Shown: piece by piece, positions 1 to 7,815 of the stretch
Numbering within the stretch: position 1 is the stretch's first letter
Layout: every line of letters starts with the position of its first letter
NCBI GenBank assembly: GCA_946481345.1
Contig: CAMLMY010000002.1
Location: 1 to 64,000 of the forward strand
DNA length: 64,000 nucleotides
Direction of reading: 5' to 3'
From: an uncultured Gilliamella sp.
Lineage (GTDB): Bacteria > Pseudomonadota > Gammaproteobacteria > Enterobacterales > Orbaceae
Notes under the pieces: model-generated
Seen by the model: only the letters and a program-made list of their open reading frames with translations
The model's database searches: none
Told to the model about the DNA's origin: nothing
Program-made: the position numbers and the translations under genes

Positions 1-23
1 GCCGCCAGACTTTTAAATATACG

Positions 24-50
24 AGCCCAGCAGCGATGCTGGGCTTTTTT
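24..50 (+). terminator. Rho-independent terminator of an upstream gene outside the window
   Basis: An 8-bp GC-rich perfect stem, AGCCCAGC and GCTGGGCT, closes a 6-nt loop and runs directly into six T. It must end a + strand transcript that begins left of the window. The first seven bases, GCCGCCA, would fit the 3' end of a tRNA, but that is too little to call. Confidence 0.85.
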
Positions 51-410
51 GCATTTTAGGATTAATAAATTGTCGCTAATCAGGCGTTGTGAAAAAGTAA
101 AATATCCACATCAATCCTATAAAAACCATCATGGCTAAAAAATTCTTAGTATAAGTTGATGTGATAATACTATTGTAGATAGTCAAATAATTTCTATACA
201 ACGCCCAACGCCTTATCACAAAAATATAACGTTATATTTTTTTGCATATCATACATAATCTTAAATACTTCTTATCGGCATCATTATTTTCGTTATATGA
301 ATGGTATACATTTCTTTTCTATTAAAAACCAAAATATTTTTTACTAATACAATATTGGTATTTGATGGAAATACATATAACATATTCATTAGTAATGATA
401 AGGAATTTAT
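51..410. other. AT-rich intergenic region with a 22-bp palindrome
   Basis: No convincing gene lies here; the short ORF starting at 301 is an AT-rich shadow overlapping ybiA in another frame. Two structures are visible. GGCGTTGT (83-90) is repeated inverted as ACAACGCC (198-205). A perfect AT-rich palindrome, AAAAATATAACGTTATATTTTT, lies at 220-241 and is followed by more T, so it could fold as a weak terminator hairpin. Confidence 0.5.
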
Positions 411-956
411 ATGGATTTATTGCAATTACGCCAACAATATAGAAGTGGTAAACGATACAAATATATATACTTTTGGGGACATGTAGAAAAGCAACCTTCT
501 ATCATAACAAAGAGTTGTTTTAGCCAATGGTATCCAAGTCGTTTTGAGGTTGATAATATTTACTATCCAACTGCAGAACATTATATGATGGCTGAGAAAG
601 CAAGATTATTCGGTGATGAGCAAATATTATCAAAAATACTTACTGCTAATTCTCCTGGATTAGCAAAGGCATTAGGGCGTCAAGTAAAAGGATTCATACC
701 GGATATTTGGGATGAACACTGCTTTAATATTGTCATAAATGGTAATTATGCTAAGTTTTCACAGAATCCAAAGTTGACGGATTTTATATTATCAACCAAA
801 CAAAGAATATTAGTAGAAGCAAGTCCGGTTGATAAAATATGGGGCATAGGATTGTCTCAGGATGATCCTAATATTGATAATCCGCTAATGTGGTGTGGAA
901 AAAATTTGCTTGGATTTGCTTTAATGAATGTTCGCCAACAATTACAAGAAAAATAA
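411..956 (+). CDS. ybiA: NADAR-family N-glycosidase (YbiA-like)
   Basis: 181 aa, the usual length of the NADAR (DUF1768) family. The conserved blocks are visible in order: a FSQWYPSRF opening segment, the PTAEHYMMAEKARLFGD signature around residues 58-75, a GN-AKFSQNP block, and LVEASP-DKIWGIGL near residue 145. E. coli YbiA hydrolyses the N-glycosidic bond of early riboflavin-pathway intermediates and has been linked to swarming; other members act on ADP-ribose derivatives. The start at 411 has AAGGA about seven bases upstream. The gene stands alone on the + strand, with the opposing ABC operon ending just beyond it. Family assignment is secure; the substrate is inferred. Confidence 0.88.
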   Translation: MDLLQLRQQYRSGKRYKYIYFWGHVEKQPSIITKSCFSQWYPSRFEVDNIYYPTAEHYMMAEKARLFGDEQILSKILTANSPGLAKALGRQVKGFIPDIWDEHCFNIVINGNYAKFSQNPKLTDFILSTKQRILVEASPVDKIWGIGLSQDDPNIDNPLMWCGKNLLGFALMNVRQQLQEK

Positions 957-1025
957 TGAATTATTTATACGAATCTTGTTGGATAAGAAGCAATATTCAG
1001 CTATTAAATATTGCTTGCTGATTTA

Positions 1026-1820
1026 TTAACCTAATAATAAGGCATCGTCAGTTACTTTTTCACCACGAGTTTTTTCAAACATATCTAATAAATCTGTGAC
1101 TGTTAGCTTATCTCGTTGTTCTCCTGACACATCAAGTACTACTTGTCCTTGATGTAGCATCACTGTTCTTGTGCCATATTCTAATGCTTGTTTCATTGAA
1201 TGAGTCACCATCATAGTGGTTAACTGGTTTTTCTGAACAATTTCATTAGTCAGATCCAAAACAAATTGTGCAGTTTTCGGGTCGAGAGCTGCGGTATGTT
1301 CATCAAGTAATAATATCTTGGATGGTTGTAATGTTGACATGAGTAGGCTAACTGCTTGTCTTTGTCCACCAGAAAGCAAGCCCATCATATCTGATAGTCT
1401 ATTTTCTAAACCTAAATTTAGCGTTGCTAGTTTCTCTTTAAATAGAGCACGCAGTCTACGATTTAAAGCTGGTCGTAAAGTAAAATTATTACCACGGTTG
1501 TAAGCGATAGCTAAATTTTCTTCTATGGTTAGGTTTTCACACGTTCCGACCATTGGATCTTGGAATACTCGTGCCACCATTCCAGCTCTTTTCCAAGCTG
1601 GCCAGCGTGTAACACTTTTATTATTGATGATAATATGGCCAGAATCAACAATCAGATCACCACTAATGACATTAAGTAATGAACTTTTTCCTGCACCATT
1701 ACTACCAATAATAGTAACAAATTCCCCTTTTTTGATATTGAGATTCAAACCACGTAATACATGATTTTCAATTGGCGTTCCTTTATTAAACGTCAATTGT
1801 AATTGTCCTACTTTAATCAT
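1026..1820 (-). CDS. ABC transporter ATP-binding protein (TrpXYZ-type importer)
   Basis: 264 aa cytoplasmic ATPase. Walker A is GSNGAGKSS near residue 40, the signature is LSGGQRQAVSLLM, and Walker B is ILLLDEHTAALD with the switch His in MMVTHSM. It lies 2 bp behind the permease stop, and its Shine-Dalgarno GAGGT sits inside the last permease codons, so translation is probably coupled. Together with the permease and the ABC_sub_bind (PF04392) proteins it forms a compact importer of the kind described as TrpXYZ in streptococci. The ligand, probably an aromatic amino acid or related compound, is inferred from family only. Confidence 0.87.
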   Translation of the reverse strand: MIKVGQLQLTFNKGTPIENHVLRGLNLNIKKGEFVTIIGSNGAGKSSLLNVISGDLIVDSGHIIINNKSVTRWPAWKRAGMVARVFQDPMVGTCENLTIEENLAIAYNRGNNFTLRPALNRRLRALFKEKLATLNLGLENRLSDMMGLLSGGQRQAVSLLMSTLQPSKILLLDEHTAALDPKTAQFVLDLTNEIVQKNQLTTMMVTHSMKQALEYGTRTVMLHQGQVVLDVSGEQRDKLTVTDLLDMFEKTRGEKVTDDALLLG

Positions 1821-1822
1821 GC

Positions 1823-2767
1823 TTACTTACCTCTTTTTTTAGAATATTTTTTTAGTTGTTTTGGTAATACTAATGCCAATACAACCAATATTGCCGTAAT
1901 AAGATTTAGGTCTTCAGTACCTACACCAATTTCTTGTAAGAATTCATTACTGAGTGCGAAAGCGATAAATAACCGATATAAGATTGCGCCAAAAATAACT
2001 GCAATCATAACTGCCCAGATGCGTTTTGTTGGGAATATACTTTCACCAATAATAATTGAAGCAAGACCGATAACAATGGTACCAACTCCAATAGTGATAT
2101 CGGCACCACCTTGTGTTTGCACGAATAATGAACCACCTAGAGCGATTAATCCGTTTGATATTGCCATCCCTAAAATAGTGATTGCACCAGTTGGAATGCC
2201 TTGAGATTTTGCCATTCGTTGATTAGTACCGGTTGCTCTTAGTGCTAATCCGACTTGAGTATTTAGAAATAGATTGAGTAGCAGCCAAAAAACTACAACA
2301 AACGCTAAAATTATCATAGGTTGTACTAGATATTGATTGCTGTAATCTTCAGCCATAAATGGTGAAAAAATAGTTTTTGCATCTAGTAATGATAAATTAG
2401 GCGATCCTGCCATTCTTGGGGTTTCGTCCATAATATATGGGCCTATCCCTAAAATTCTTAAGTTAATAGAATATAGACCTATCATTACAATAATACTGGA
2501 TAGTAATTGCAATATATTAAGTTTAACATAGAGTAGTCCAGTCATTGCACCTGCAATACAACCAGCAAACATACCTAAAAATGTTGCTATCCATGGATCA
2601 ATACCAACGTACATGCATAATCCACATACTGCACCACCAAGTGGAAAACTAGCATCAGCAGTTAGATCGGGGAAATCAAGTAATCTAAATGAGATAAACA
2701 CACCCAAACTAACTAATGCGTAAATAAGTCCTATTCCAATTGAGCCTAATAAAAATTCAAATGACAT
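1823..2767 (-). CDS. ABC transporter permease (branched-chain-type fold)
   Basis: 314 aa integral membrane permease with about eight to nine hydrophobic segments, of the BPD_transp_2 type (LivH/RbsC-like) paired with ABC_sub_bind receptors. The ORF track starts ten codons earlier at 2797, but that start lies inside a perfect hairpin between this gene and the binding-protein gene. MSFEFLLGSIG at 2767 gives a normal N-terminus leading straight into the first membrane helix. The C-terminus is basic (KKYSKKRGK) and presumably cytoplasmic. It is transcribed between the binding-protein gene and the ATPase gene. Confidence 0.85.
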   Translation of the reverse strand: MSFEFLLGSIGIGLIYALVSLGVFISFRLLDFPDLTADASFPLGGAVCGLCMYVGIDPWIATFLGMFAGCIAGAMTGLLYVKLNILQLLSSIIVMIGLYSINLRILGIGPYIMDETPRMAGSPNLSLLDAKTIFSPFMAEDYSNQYLVQPMIILAFVVVFWLLLNLFLNTQVGLALRATGTNQRMAKSQGIPTGAITILGMAISNGLIALGGSLFVQTQGGADITIGVGTIVIGLASIIIGESIFPTKRIWAVMIAVIFGAILYRLFIAFALSNEFLQEIGVGTEDLNLITAILVVLALVLPKQLKKYSKKRGK

Positions 2768-2788
2768 GAAAAAATCCACTAAAAAAGT

Positions 2789-2808
2789 AACCGCCAAATT
2801 TGGCGGTT
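2789..2808 (-). terminator. Attenuating hairpin between binding protein and permease
   Basis: The perfect 20-bp palindrome AACCGCCAAATTTGGCGGTT lies between the binding-protein stop and the permease start. On the - strand it is followed by ACTTTTTTAG. Such a hairpin typically lowers permease/ATPase expression relative to the abundant binding protein and protects the upstream mRNA end. It also argues against the upstream permease start in the ORF track. Confidence 0.6.
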
Positions 2809-2829
2809 TAGTTATTAAAACGATTTAAA

Positions 2830-3807
2830 TTATTTTTCGACAACTTTTGCCGCTGATTTTAATACTTCTTCCGATAGCGTTACACCTTGACGTTCAGCTG
2901 CTTTCTTATTAATTGTTAACTGTGTGATATTGCCAACTTGTGGTGCAATATCACCTGGTTTTTCACCGTTAAGAATTCGAATAACAATTTTACCAGCTTG
3001 ACGGCCAAGATCATAATAACTCATTCCTAAAGCGGCAATCGCTCCTCGTTCAGCTGAATCAGGATCAGATGCTACTAGTGGAATTTTGTTTTCATTGGCA
3101 ACTTTAGCTAAAGCTTCGTAGGCCGAAACGACGTTATTATCGGTTGTTGTATAAATCAGATCAACTTTTCCTTTTAAACTTCTTGCTGCAGTTGAAATGT
3201 CAGAGGTTCGTTGTGCCGGTGCAGCGATGATTTTCATGCCACGTTTTTCAAGTGCAACTTGTAATTCTTTAAGTACAATTGTTGAATTAACTTCACTAGG
3301 ACTGTAAACATAACCGATATTTTTTGCATCTGGTTTGATTTTTAACATCATATCGATTTGTGATTCTAATGATAAAGCATCGGAAACCCCAGTTACATTT
3401 GTTTTAGATGCTTCCCAACTTGGCGTCAATTTAGCTGCAACCGGATCCGTAACAGCAGTAAAAACGATAGGGATTAATTTAGTGGTAGCCACTAACGCTT
3501 GGGTACTTGGTGTAGCAATCCCTACGATAGCATCTGGTTTATTGGCAACAAATTGTTTAGCGATTTGGGCTGCATTAGCGCTACTACCTTGGGCACTAGC
3601 AAATTGTAATTTTAGGTTTTCACCAGCAATATAGCCATTATCTTTTAACTCATCTTCAACACCTTTACGGACATTATCTAAGGCAGGATGTTCGACAATA
3701 GCGGTGATAGCAACAAATTTTTGTTCGGTTTTATTATCTGCAGATGAAAAAAATGTTACTGCGGATAAACTGAGTAACATAAAAAGTTTGATTATTGAAT
3801 TTCGCAT
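2830..3807 (-). CDS. ABC transporter substrate-binding protein (ABC_sub_bind), copy 1
   Basis: 325 aa periplasmic protein. The N-terminus has two positive residues, a hydrophobic core (LFMLLSLSAVTFF) and a likely signal peptidase site at SSA-D near residue 23. Family blocks include EHPALDNVRKGVEDEL, SAQGSSANAAQIAKQF, KPDAIVGIATPSTQA and YTTTDNNVVSAYEAL. The ATG has AGGAG six bases upstream. It is the first gene of the permease/ATPase operon. A second copy lies just upstream on the same strand and aligns over its full length. The ligand is unknown; this family includes tryptophan and tyrosine receptors. Confidence 0.88.
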   Translation of the reverse strand: MRNSIIKLFMLLSLSAVTFFSSADNKTEQKFVAITAIVEHPALDNVRKGVEDELKDNGYIAGENLKLQFASAQGSSANAAQIAKQFVANKPDAIVGIATPSTQALVATTKLIPIVFTAVTDPVAAKLTPSWEASKTNVTGVSDALSLESQIDMMLKIKPDAKNIGYVYSPSEVNSTIVLKELQVALEKRGMKIIAAPAQRTSDISTAARSLKGKVDLIYTTTDNNVVSAYEALAKVANENKIPLVASDPDSAERGAIAALGMSYYDLGRQAGKIVIRILNGEKPGDIAPQVGNITQLTINKKAAERQGVTLSEEVLKSAAKVVEK

Positions 3808-4004
3808 TTGCTACTCCTGTAATATTTATTTTACATTCAATCTAAATATTAGCTTACTATAAAGCAAAATCGGACAATTTTCTATAGTTAAAAGAAAGTA
3901 TATATGTAAATTATTTTTTACAGTTTGTGTTATTTTTGTCGAAATAAATGCGTTATTTACCAATAAACGATAGTAATAATTTTTGAGGAGAGGGGTTTTT
4001 AAAA

Positions 4005-4028
4005 CCTTGCTCATTTCAATGAGCAAGG
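4005..4028 (-). terminator. Terminator after substrate-binding protein copy 2
   Basis: A perfect 10-bp stem, CCTTGCTCAT and ATGAGCAAGG, with a 4-nt loop. On the - strand it runs into TTTT. It separates the upstream binding-protein gene from the importer operon, so the two binding proteins are at least partly independent transcription units. Confidence 0.7.
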
Positions 4029-4055
4029 GATTTGATGATTATTTAAGATAAGAAT

Positions 4056-5018
4056 TTATTTTTGACCGATAACTTTATAGGCTGATTCGATAACATCTGC
4101 TGATAAATCAATTCCTTGCTTCTTAGCTGCATCAATATTGACCACCAAACGTAATGCTTGACCTATTTCTGGCGTAATATCTCCTGGTGCTTCACCATTT
4201 AAAACTCTTACCACAAGTTTGCCTGATTGGCGGCCAACATCGTAATAACTCATACCATAAGCGGCAACTGCACCACGTTCAATTGCATCGGGGAATGATG
4301 CTAACAGAGGTATTTTATTTTCGTTGGCAAATTTAACTAATGATTCATAAGCCGAAACAACATTGTTATCTGTTGTCGTATAAATAAGATCAACTTTTCC
4401 TTTAAGTGTATTGGCCGCAGTTGAGATATCAGCGGTACGTTGAGCAGGTACCGCGATTAATGATATATTTTGTTGGCTAAGTTGCTGCTGTAGGTTTTTT
4501 AGCACTACAGTTGAGTTAATTTCACTAGGACTATAAATATAACCTACAGCTTTTACATTAGGTACAATTTTCTTCATAAACTCAATTTGAGGGCCTATTT
4601 CTTGATAATCTGAAACACCTGTAACATTGTTATGTGTTGGTTCCCAGTTTTTGATTAATTTAGCTGCAATTGGATCGGTAATTCCAGCAAAGACGACTGG
4701 GATTTGTTTGGTCGCGGCAACCGTTGCTTGGGCACTTGGTGTCGCTATAGCGACGATAACATCAGGTTTAGCTGCGACAAATTGGCGTGCAATTTGTGCG
4801 GCTGTAGCACTACTACCTTGGGCACTTCGATATTGTACCTGCAAGTTTTCATTCAATTTAAAACCACTTGCGATTAACTCGTCTTTTACCCCATCACGGA
4901 TTTGATCTAATGAAGGATGTTCAACAATTGCTGTTATCGCAACATTTTTTATGGTATCAGCTAAACAGGAAAATGATGTAATTACTAACATCACTATCAA
5001 TAATAAATAACGTTTCAT
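4056..5018 (-). CDS. ABC transporter substrate-binding protein (ABC_sub_bind), copy 2
   Basis: 320 aa, a paralogue of the gene at 2830-3807 with the same blocks (EHPSLDQIRDGVKDEL, SAQGSSATAAQIARQF, YTTTDNNVVSAYESL, YGMSYYDVGRQSGK). It has a signal peptide of about 22 residues ending near CLAD. The ORF-track start at 5024 is TTG; the ATG two codons later (5018) gives MKRYLLLIVM, a standard signal-peptide start. Its own terminator follows. It probably feeds the same permease with a related ligand, or replaces copy 1 under other conditions. Confidence 0.87.
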   Translation of the reverse strand: MKRYLLLIVMLVITSFSCLADTIKNVAITAIVEHPSLDQIRDGVKDELIASGFKLNENLQVQYRSAQGSSATAAQIARQFVAAKPDVIVAIATPSAQATVAATKQIPVVFAGITDPIAAKLIKNWEPTHNNVTGVSDYQEIGPQIEFMKKIVPNVKAVGYIYSPSEINSTVVLKNLQQQLSQQNISLIAVPAQRTADISTAANTLKGKVDLIYTTTDNNVVSAYESLVKFANENKIPLLASFPDAIERGAVAAYGMSYYDVGRQSGKLVVRVLNGEAPGDITPEIGQALRLVVNIDAAKKQGIDLSADVIESAYKVIGQK

Positions 5019-5136
5019 TATCAAGAACTCATAAACTAGTACAGTGATATTATTCTAGTCTTAATAATTTAAAATGTTAAGTAATATTTTTATAATTAAT
5101 TATTATAAAAAGATAAAATGTTCCTAATTGAAAATT

Positions 5137-6045
5137 TTATTTTTGTGCAAAAATAAATGGGTTTATCCCACTTTTTGCGAATCCTTCTTCTTCTGTTTTT
5201 ATATCTAAGATTAATGATGCTACATCATCGGCAATAACTTCTATGTGAGGATCTTTATCTTGATCTAAAATTTTCAGATAGCTATGACAGGCATCACAAC
5301 ATTCAGTTTTTATTGCTGCCATTTCGTTATCTAATGAGAAATATTGGATATCTTGCATATTATCGCAACAAGTACATTTTACCCGTGGTACATACCATTC
5401 GCTTTCACACAAACTACAATGAAGGTATCTTAAACCATTATTACCGCCAAGTTGAATCACACTAGCAACCGGTAGGCTATTACAAACAGGGCATAGCCAA
5501 CTTTGATCAGTATTTTCAGCGACTGCTTTTCCTTTAATTTGATTAGCCAGTTGACTGTAATAAACCGATAATGCAGACCAAATAAATATAGATTCGTTGC
5601 CTTCGACTAGATCAAATTTACCTTGTAGTAAACTAATCGCTTTTTCTTGAAGTTGTTCAGGATTATTTTGTTTTAATCGTTGAATTACGGCATCGATTTG
5701 TTCACTGGTATCGGAAAAAGAATTTAATAGTTCAGATAAATAATCTTGCCAAATATCATTTAATGGTAAATTATCTAAACTTAATGGCGCTAAGTCATTA
5801 TTGAGTAAATTTGGTGCTTCAATAGTGTTTTGTTGGTTAATTAATTTGGCTTGTTGCTCTGCAATTTCTGCACAAAATAGTAAATAATCGCTTAATGGGT
5901 TATTTTTGGCTAAAGTTTTCAAACGTGCCGCGCGGTGAATATAAAGTGTTTTCGTTGATGGATAAAATAGCAATGGGATCTGCCTAATTACTGAGCTTAT
6001 ATTTTGTTGTTCGAGTTGTTCTTGCGAAATGATTTTTATACTCAT
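5137..6045 (-). CDS. fdhE: Formate dehydrogenase accessory protein FdhE
   Basis: 302 aa cytoplasmic protein needed for assembly or activity of membrane formate dehydrogenases. The C-terminal half carries the FdhE zinc-finger-like cysteine pairs: CPVC (near residue 187), CSLC, CTCC and CDAC, ending with the conserved EVIADDVASLILD segment. It is the last gene of the fdoGHI-fdhE cluster, the same order as in E. coli. A hairpin separates it from fdoI, so it may be expressed at a lower level. Length and motifs are typical of the family. Confidence 0.93.
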   Translation of the reverse strand: MSIKIISQEQLEQQNISSVIRQIPLLFYPSTKTLYIHRAARLKTLAKNNPLSDYLLFCAEIAEQQAKLINQQNTIEAPNLLNNDLAPLSLDNLPLNDIWQDYLSELLNSFSDTSEQIDAVIQRLKQNNPEQLQEKAISLLQGKFDLVEGNESIFIWSALSVYYSQLANQIKGKAVAENTDQSWLCPVCNSLPVASVIQLGGNNGLRYLHCSLCESEWYVPRVKCTCCDNMQDIQYFSLDNEMAAIKTECCDACHSYLKILDQDKDPHIEVIADDVASLILDIKTEEEGFAKSGINPFIFAQK

Positions 6046-6097
6046 TATTGATTACCACTTTGAGGTTTTATCCAGAATTGATTTAGCCATTTAGCTA

Positions 6098-6121
6098 ATC
6101 TGCTGATTAATATCAGCAGAT
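6098..6121 (-). terminator. Hairpin between fdoI and fdhE
   Basis: A perfect 10-bp stem, ATCTGCTGAT and ATCAGCAGAT, with a 4-nt loop lies between the fdoI stop and the fdhE start. There is no long T tract on the - strand, so it more likely acts as an attenuator or an mRNA-stabilising end than as a full terminator. Confidence 0.45.
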
Positions 6122-6134
6122 CTACTATTAGACT

Positions 6135-6833
6135 TTATAAAGCAGGTTTTTGCTCAGTTTGCGGTGATTGCTCAACCTTAGTTTCACTCTCGGAATTAAG
6201 TTCTTGCTGATAAACTTTTTTCATTTCTTCTTCGTACCATGATGAATGATTTTTAAGCGCCCAAGCTCGAGAAACATAGCCAGTTATCATACCTTTTATT
6301 GAACCTTTTACCCAAAGTGCCATATAAGCATGCCCAATGGCTAATAAAATAAGACATATAGCTGCAAAAGAATGTAAAAATATGGCAATACGAACTATTT
6401 GAATTGGGAAGTAATCGGAAACGTAGCGACGCCACATAATTAAACCTGTGACAAATAATACAAAGATCAGACTCATAATGCACCAGAATAGAAATTTCTG
6501 ACCAACATTATACTTACCGATCGGAATACCTTCTTCTTTACCCATAATGACATGTTTAAAGTTTTTAATCCATAACAGGTCATTTTTATTTGGAATATTA
6601 TGATGTGCGAGTTTTATAAACATAAACATTAATAAAACGAATACTACACAACCAATGATTGGATGCAACGCTCTAACTAGTTGTGGTGTACCAAGAAATA
6701 ATCCAAATAGCTTAATGGATGGAAAAAACAGGGACAAACCAGATAGTGCCGTTAGAATAAACAAACAGACCATACACCAATGACAGAAACGTACAATAAG
6801 TGGTGTTCTTAATATCATTCCTTTTTTATTCAT
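6135..6833 (-). CDS. fdoI: Formate dehydrogenase cytochrome b556 (gamma) subunit
   Basis: 232 aa inner-membrane subunit with four membrane helices, passing electrons from the beta subunit to quinone. Candidate haem ligands are the histidines in [21 protein letters not shown] and GHAYMALW. The ORF track starts 15 codons too early. ATG at 6833 overlaps the end of fdoH by 8 bp and has GGAGG eight bases upstream, inside fdoH. That decides the start and shows translational coupling. The long polar C-terminal tail ([20 protein letters not shown]) is not obviously conserved. Confidence 0.92.
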   Translation of the reverse strand: MNKKGMILRTPLIVRFCHWCMVCLFILTALSGLSLFFPSIKLFGLFLGTPQLVRALHPIIGCVVFVLLMFMFIKLAHHNIPNKNDLLWIKNFKHVIMGKEEGIPIGKYNVGQKFLFWCIMSLIFVLFVTGLIMWRRYVSDYFPIQIVRIAIFLHSFAAICLILLAIGHAYMALWVKGSIKGMITGYVSRAWALKNHSSWYEEEMKKVYQQELNSESETKVEQSPQTEQKPAL

Positions 6834-7800
6834 GATGAGCCTCCGTTTGCGACGAATTAGGCGTATTTTTTCGGCCAAAAATAGGCAATCCTAAACGTTT
6901 TCTTGCTTGTTTATCTGCTTCTTTTTCGTGTTCTATATCTTCTTCATCGACTTCAATCGCACCGACACCCATATAATGGAACAGCAATCCACCAAAAGTA
7001 GCGACAAAAGCCGCTGCGGATAGTGGCTTCCAAGCACCTTTCCAGAATTTAACAATTTCACTAATTTGTGGGTCTTTTGGTAAGCCATGATAAAGTTCAG
7101 GTTGATCGGCATGATGTAAAACATACATAACATGTGTGCCACCCACACCTTCTGGATTATAGAGACCAGCGTGTTCAAATCCACGTTTTTTCAAATCAGT
7201 AATTCGATGCTCGGCATGACGAATCATATCTTGTTTGGTGCCAAAATGAATCGCTCCCGTTGGGCAAGTTTTTACACAGGCTGGCTCTTGGCCAACTGCG
7301 ACGCGATCAACACATAAGGTACATTTATAAGAGTGATTATCTTCTTTACTGATTCTAGGAATATTAAATGGACAGCCGGCCACACAATATCCACATCCAA
7401 TACAGTGTTCCGATTGAAAATCAACAATACCATTAGCGTATTGAATAATCGCCCCTTCCGACGGACACGCTTTTAGACAGCCAGGATCTGAACAGTGCAT
7501 ACAACCATCTTTACGAATAAGCCATTCAAATTTGCCATTAATTTCAACTTCTGAATAGCGCATAACGGTCCATGCTTTAGGTTCTAAGTCGGCAGGGTTG
7601 TCATAAACACCGACGCTATTACCTATTTCGGCACGCAGATCATTCCATTCGCTACAAGCGACTTGGCAAGCTTTACAACCGATACAGGTAGTTACATCAA
7701 TTAACTTGGCAACTTCCTGCTGATAATCTCGTACCCGAGGTGCAGGGGTTAAAGCGTTAGTTGCTGAGCGGCGAATAATATCTTGAGTTTGTAATGACAT
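6826..7800 (-). CDS. fdoH: Formate dehydrogenase iron-sulfur (beta) subunit
   Basis: 324 aa. It has four ferredoxin-type 4Fe-4S motifs: [11 protein letters not shown] (residue 39 on), [28 protein letters not shown] and CTLCVDRV with [11 protein letters not shown] single C-terminal membrane helix ([21 protein letters not shown], about residues 259-279) anchors it to the periplasmic face next to FdoI. It wires electrons from the molybdenum centre to the haems. It begins 15 bp after fdoG, and its last codons contain the ribosome binding site of fdoI. Confidence 0.95.
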   Translation of the reverse strand: MSLQTQDIIRRSATNALTPAPRVRDYQQEVAKLIDVTTCIGCKACQVACSEWNDLRAEIGNSVGVYDNPADLEPKAWTVMRYSEVEINGKFEWLIRKDGCMHCSDPGCLKACPSEGAIIQYANGIVDFQSEHCIGCGYCVAGCPFNIPRISKEDNHSYKCTLCVDRVAVGQEPACVKTCPTGAIHFGTKQDMIRHAEHRITDLKKRGFEHAGLYNPEGVGGTHVMYVLHHADQPELYHGLPKDPQISEIVKFWKGAWKPLSAAAFVATFGGLLFHYMGVGAIEVDEEDIEHEKEADKQARKRLGLPIFGRKNTPNSSQTEAHHE

Positions 7801-7815
7801 AATTTATCCTCCCTC

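Noticed and set aside
1-7. GCCGCCA could be the 3' end of a tRNA
   Set aside because: Seven bases are not enough; the following terminator suits a tRNA but equally any gene.
301-486. 61-aa ORF before ybiA
   Set aside because: It overlaps the ybiA start in another frame, has AT-driven composition and no ribosome binding site.
3826-4026. 66-aa ORF between the two binding-protein genes
   Set aside because: It spans the terminator of copy 2 and has no coding character.
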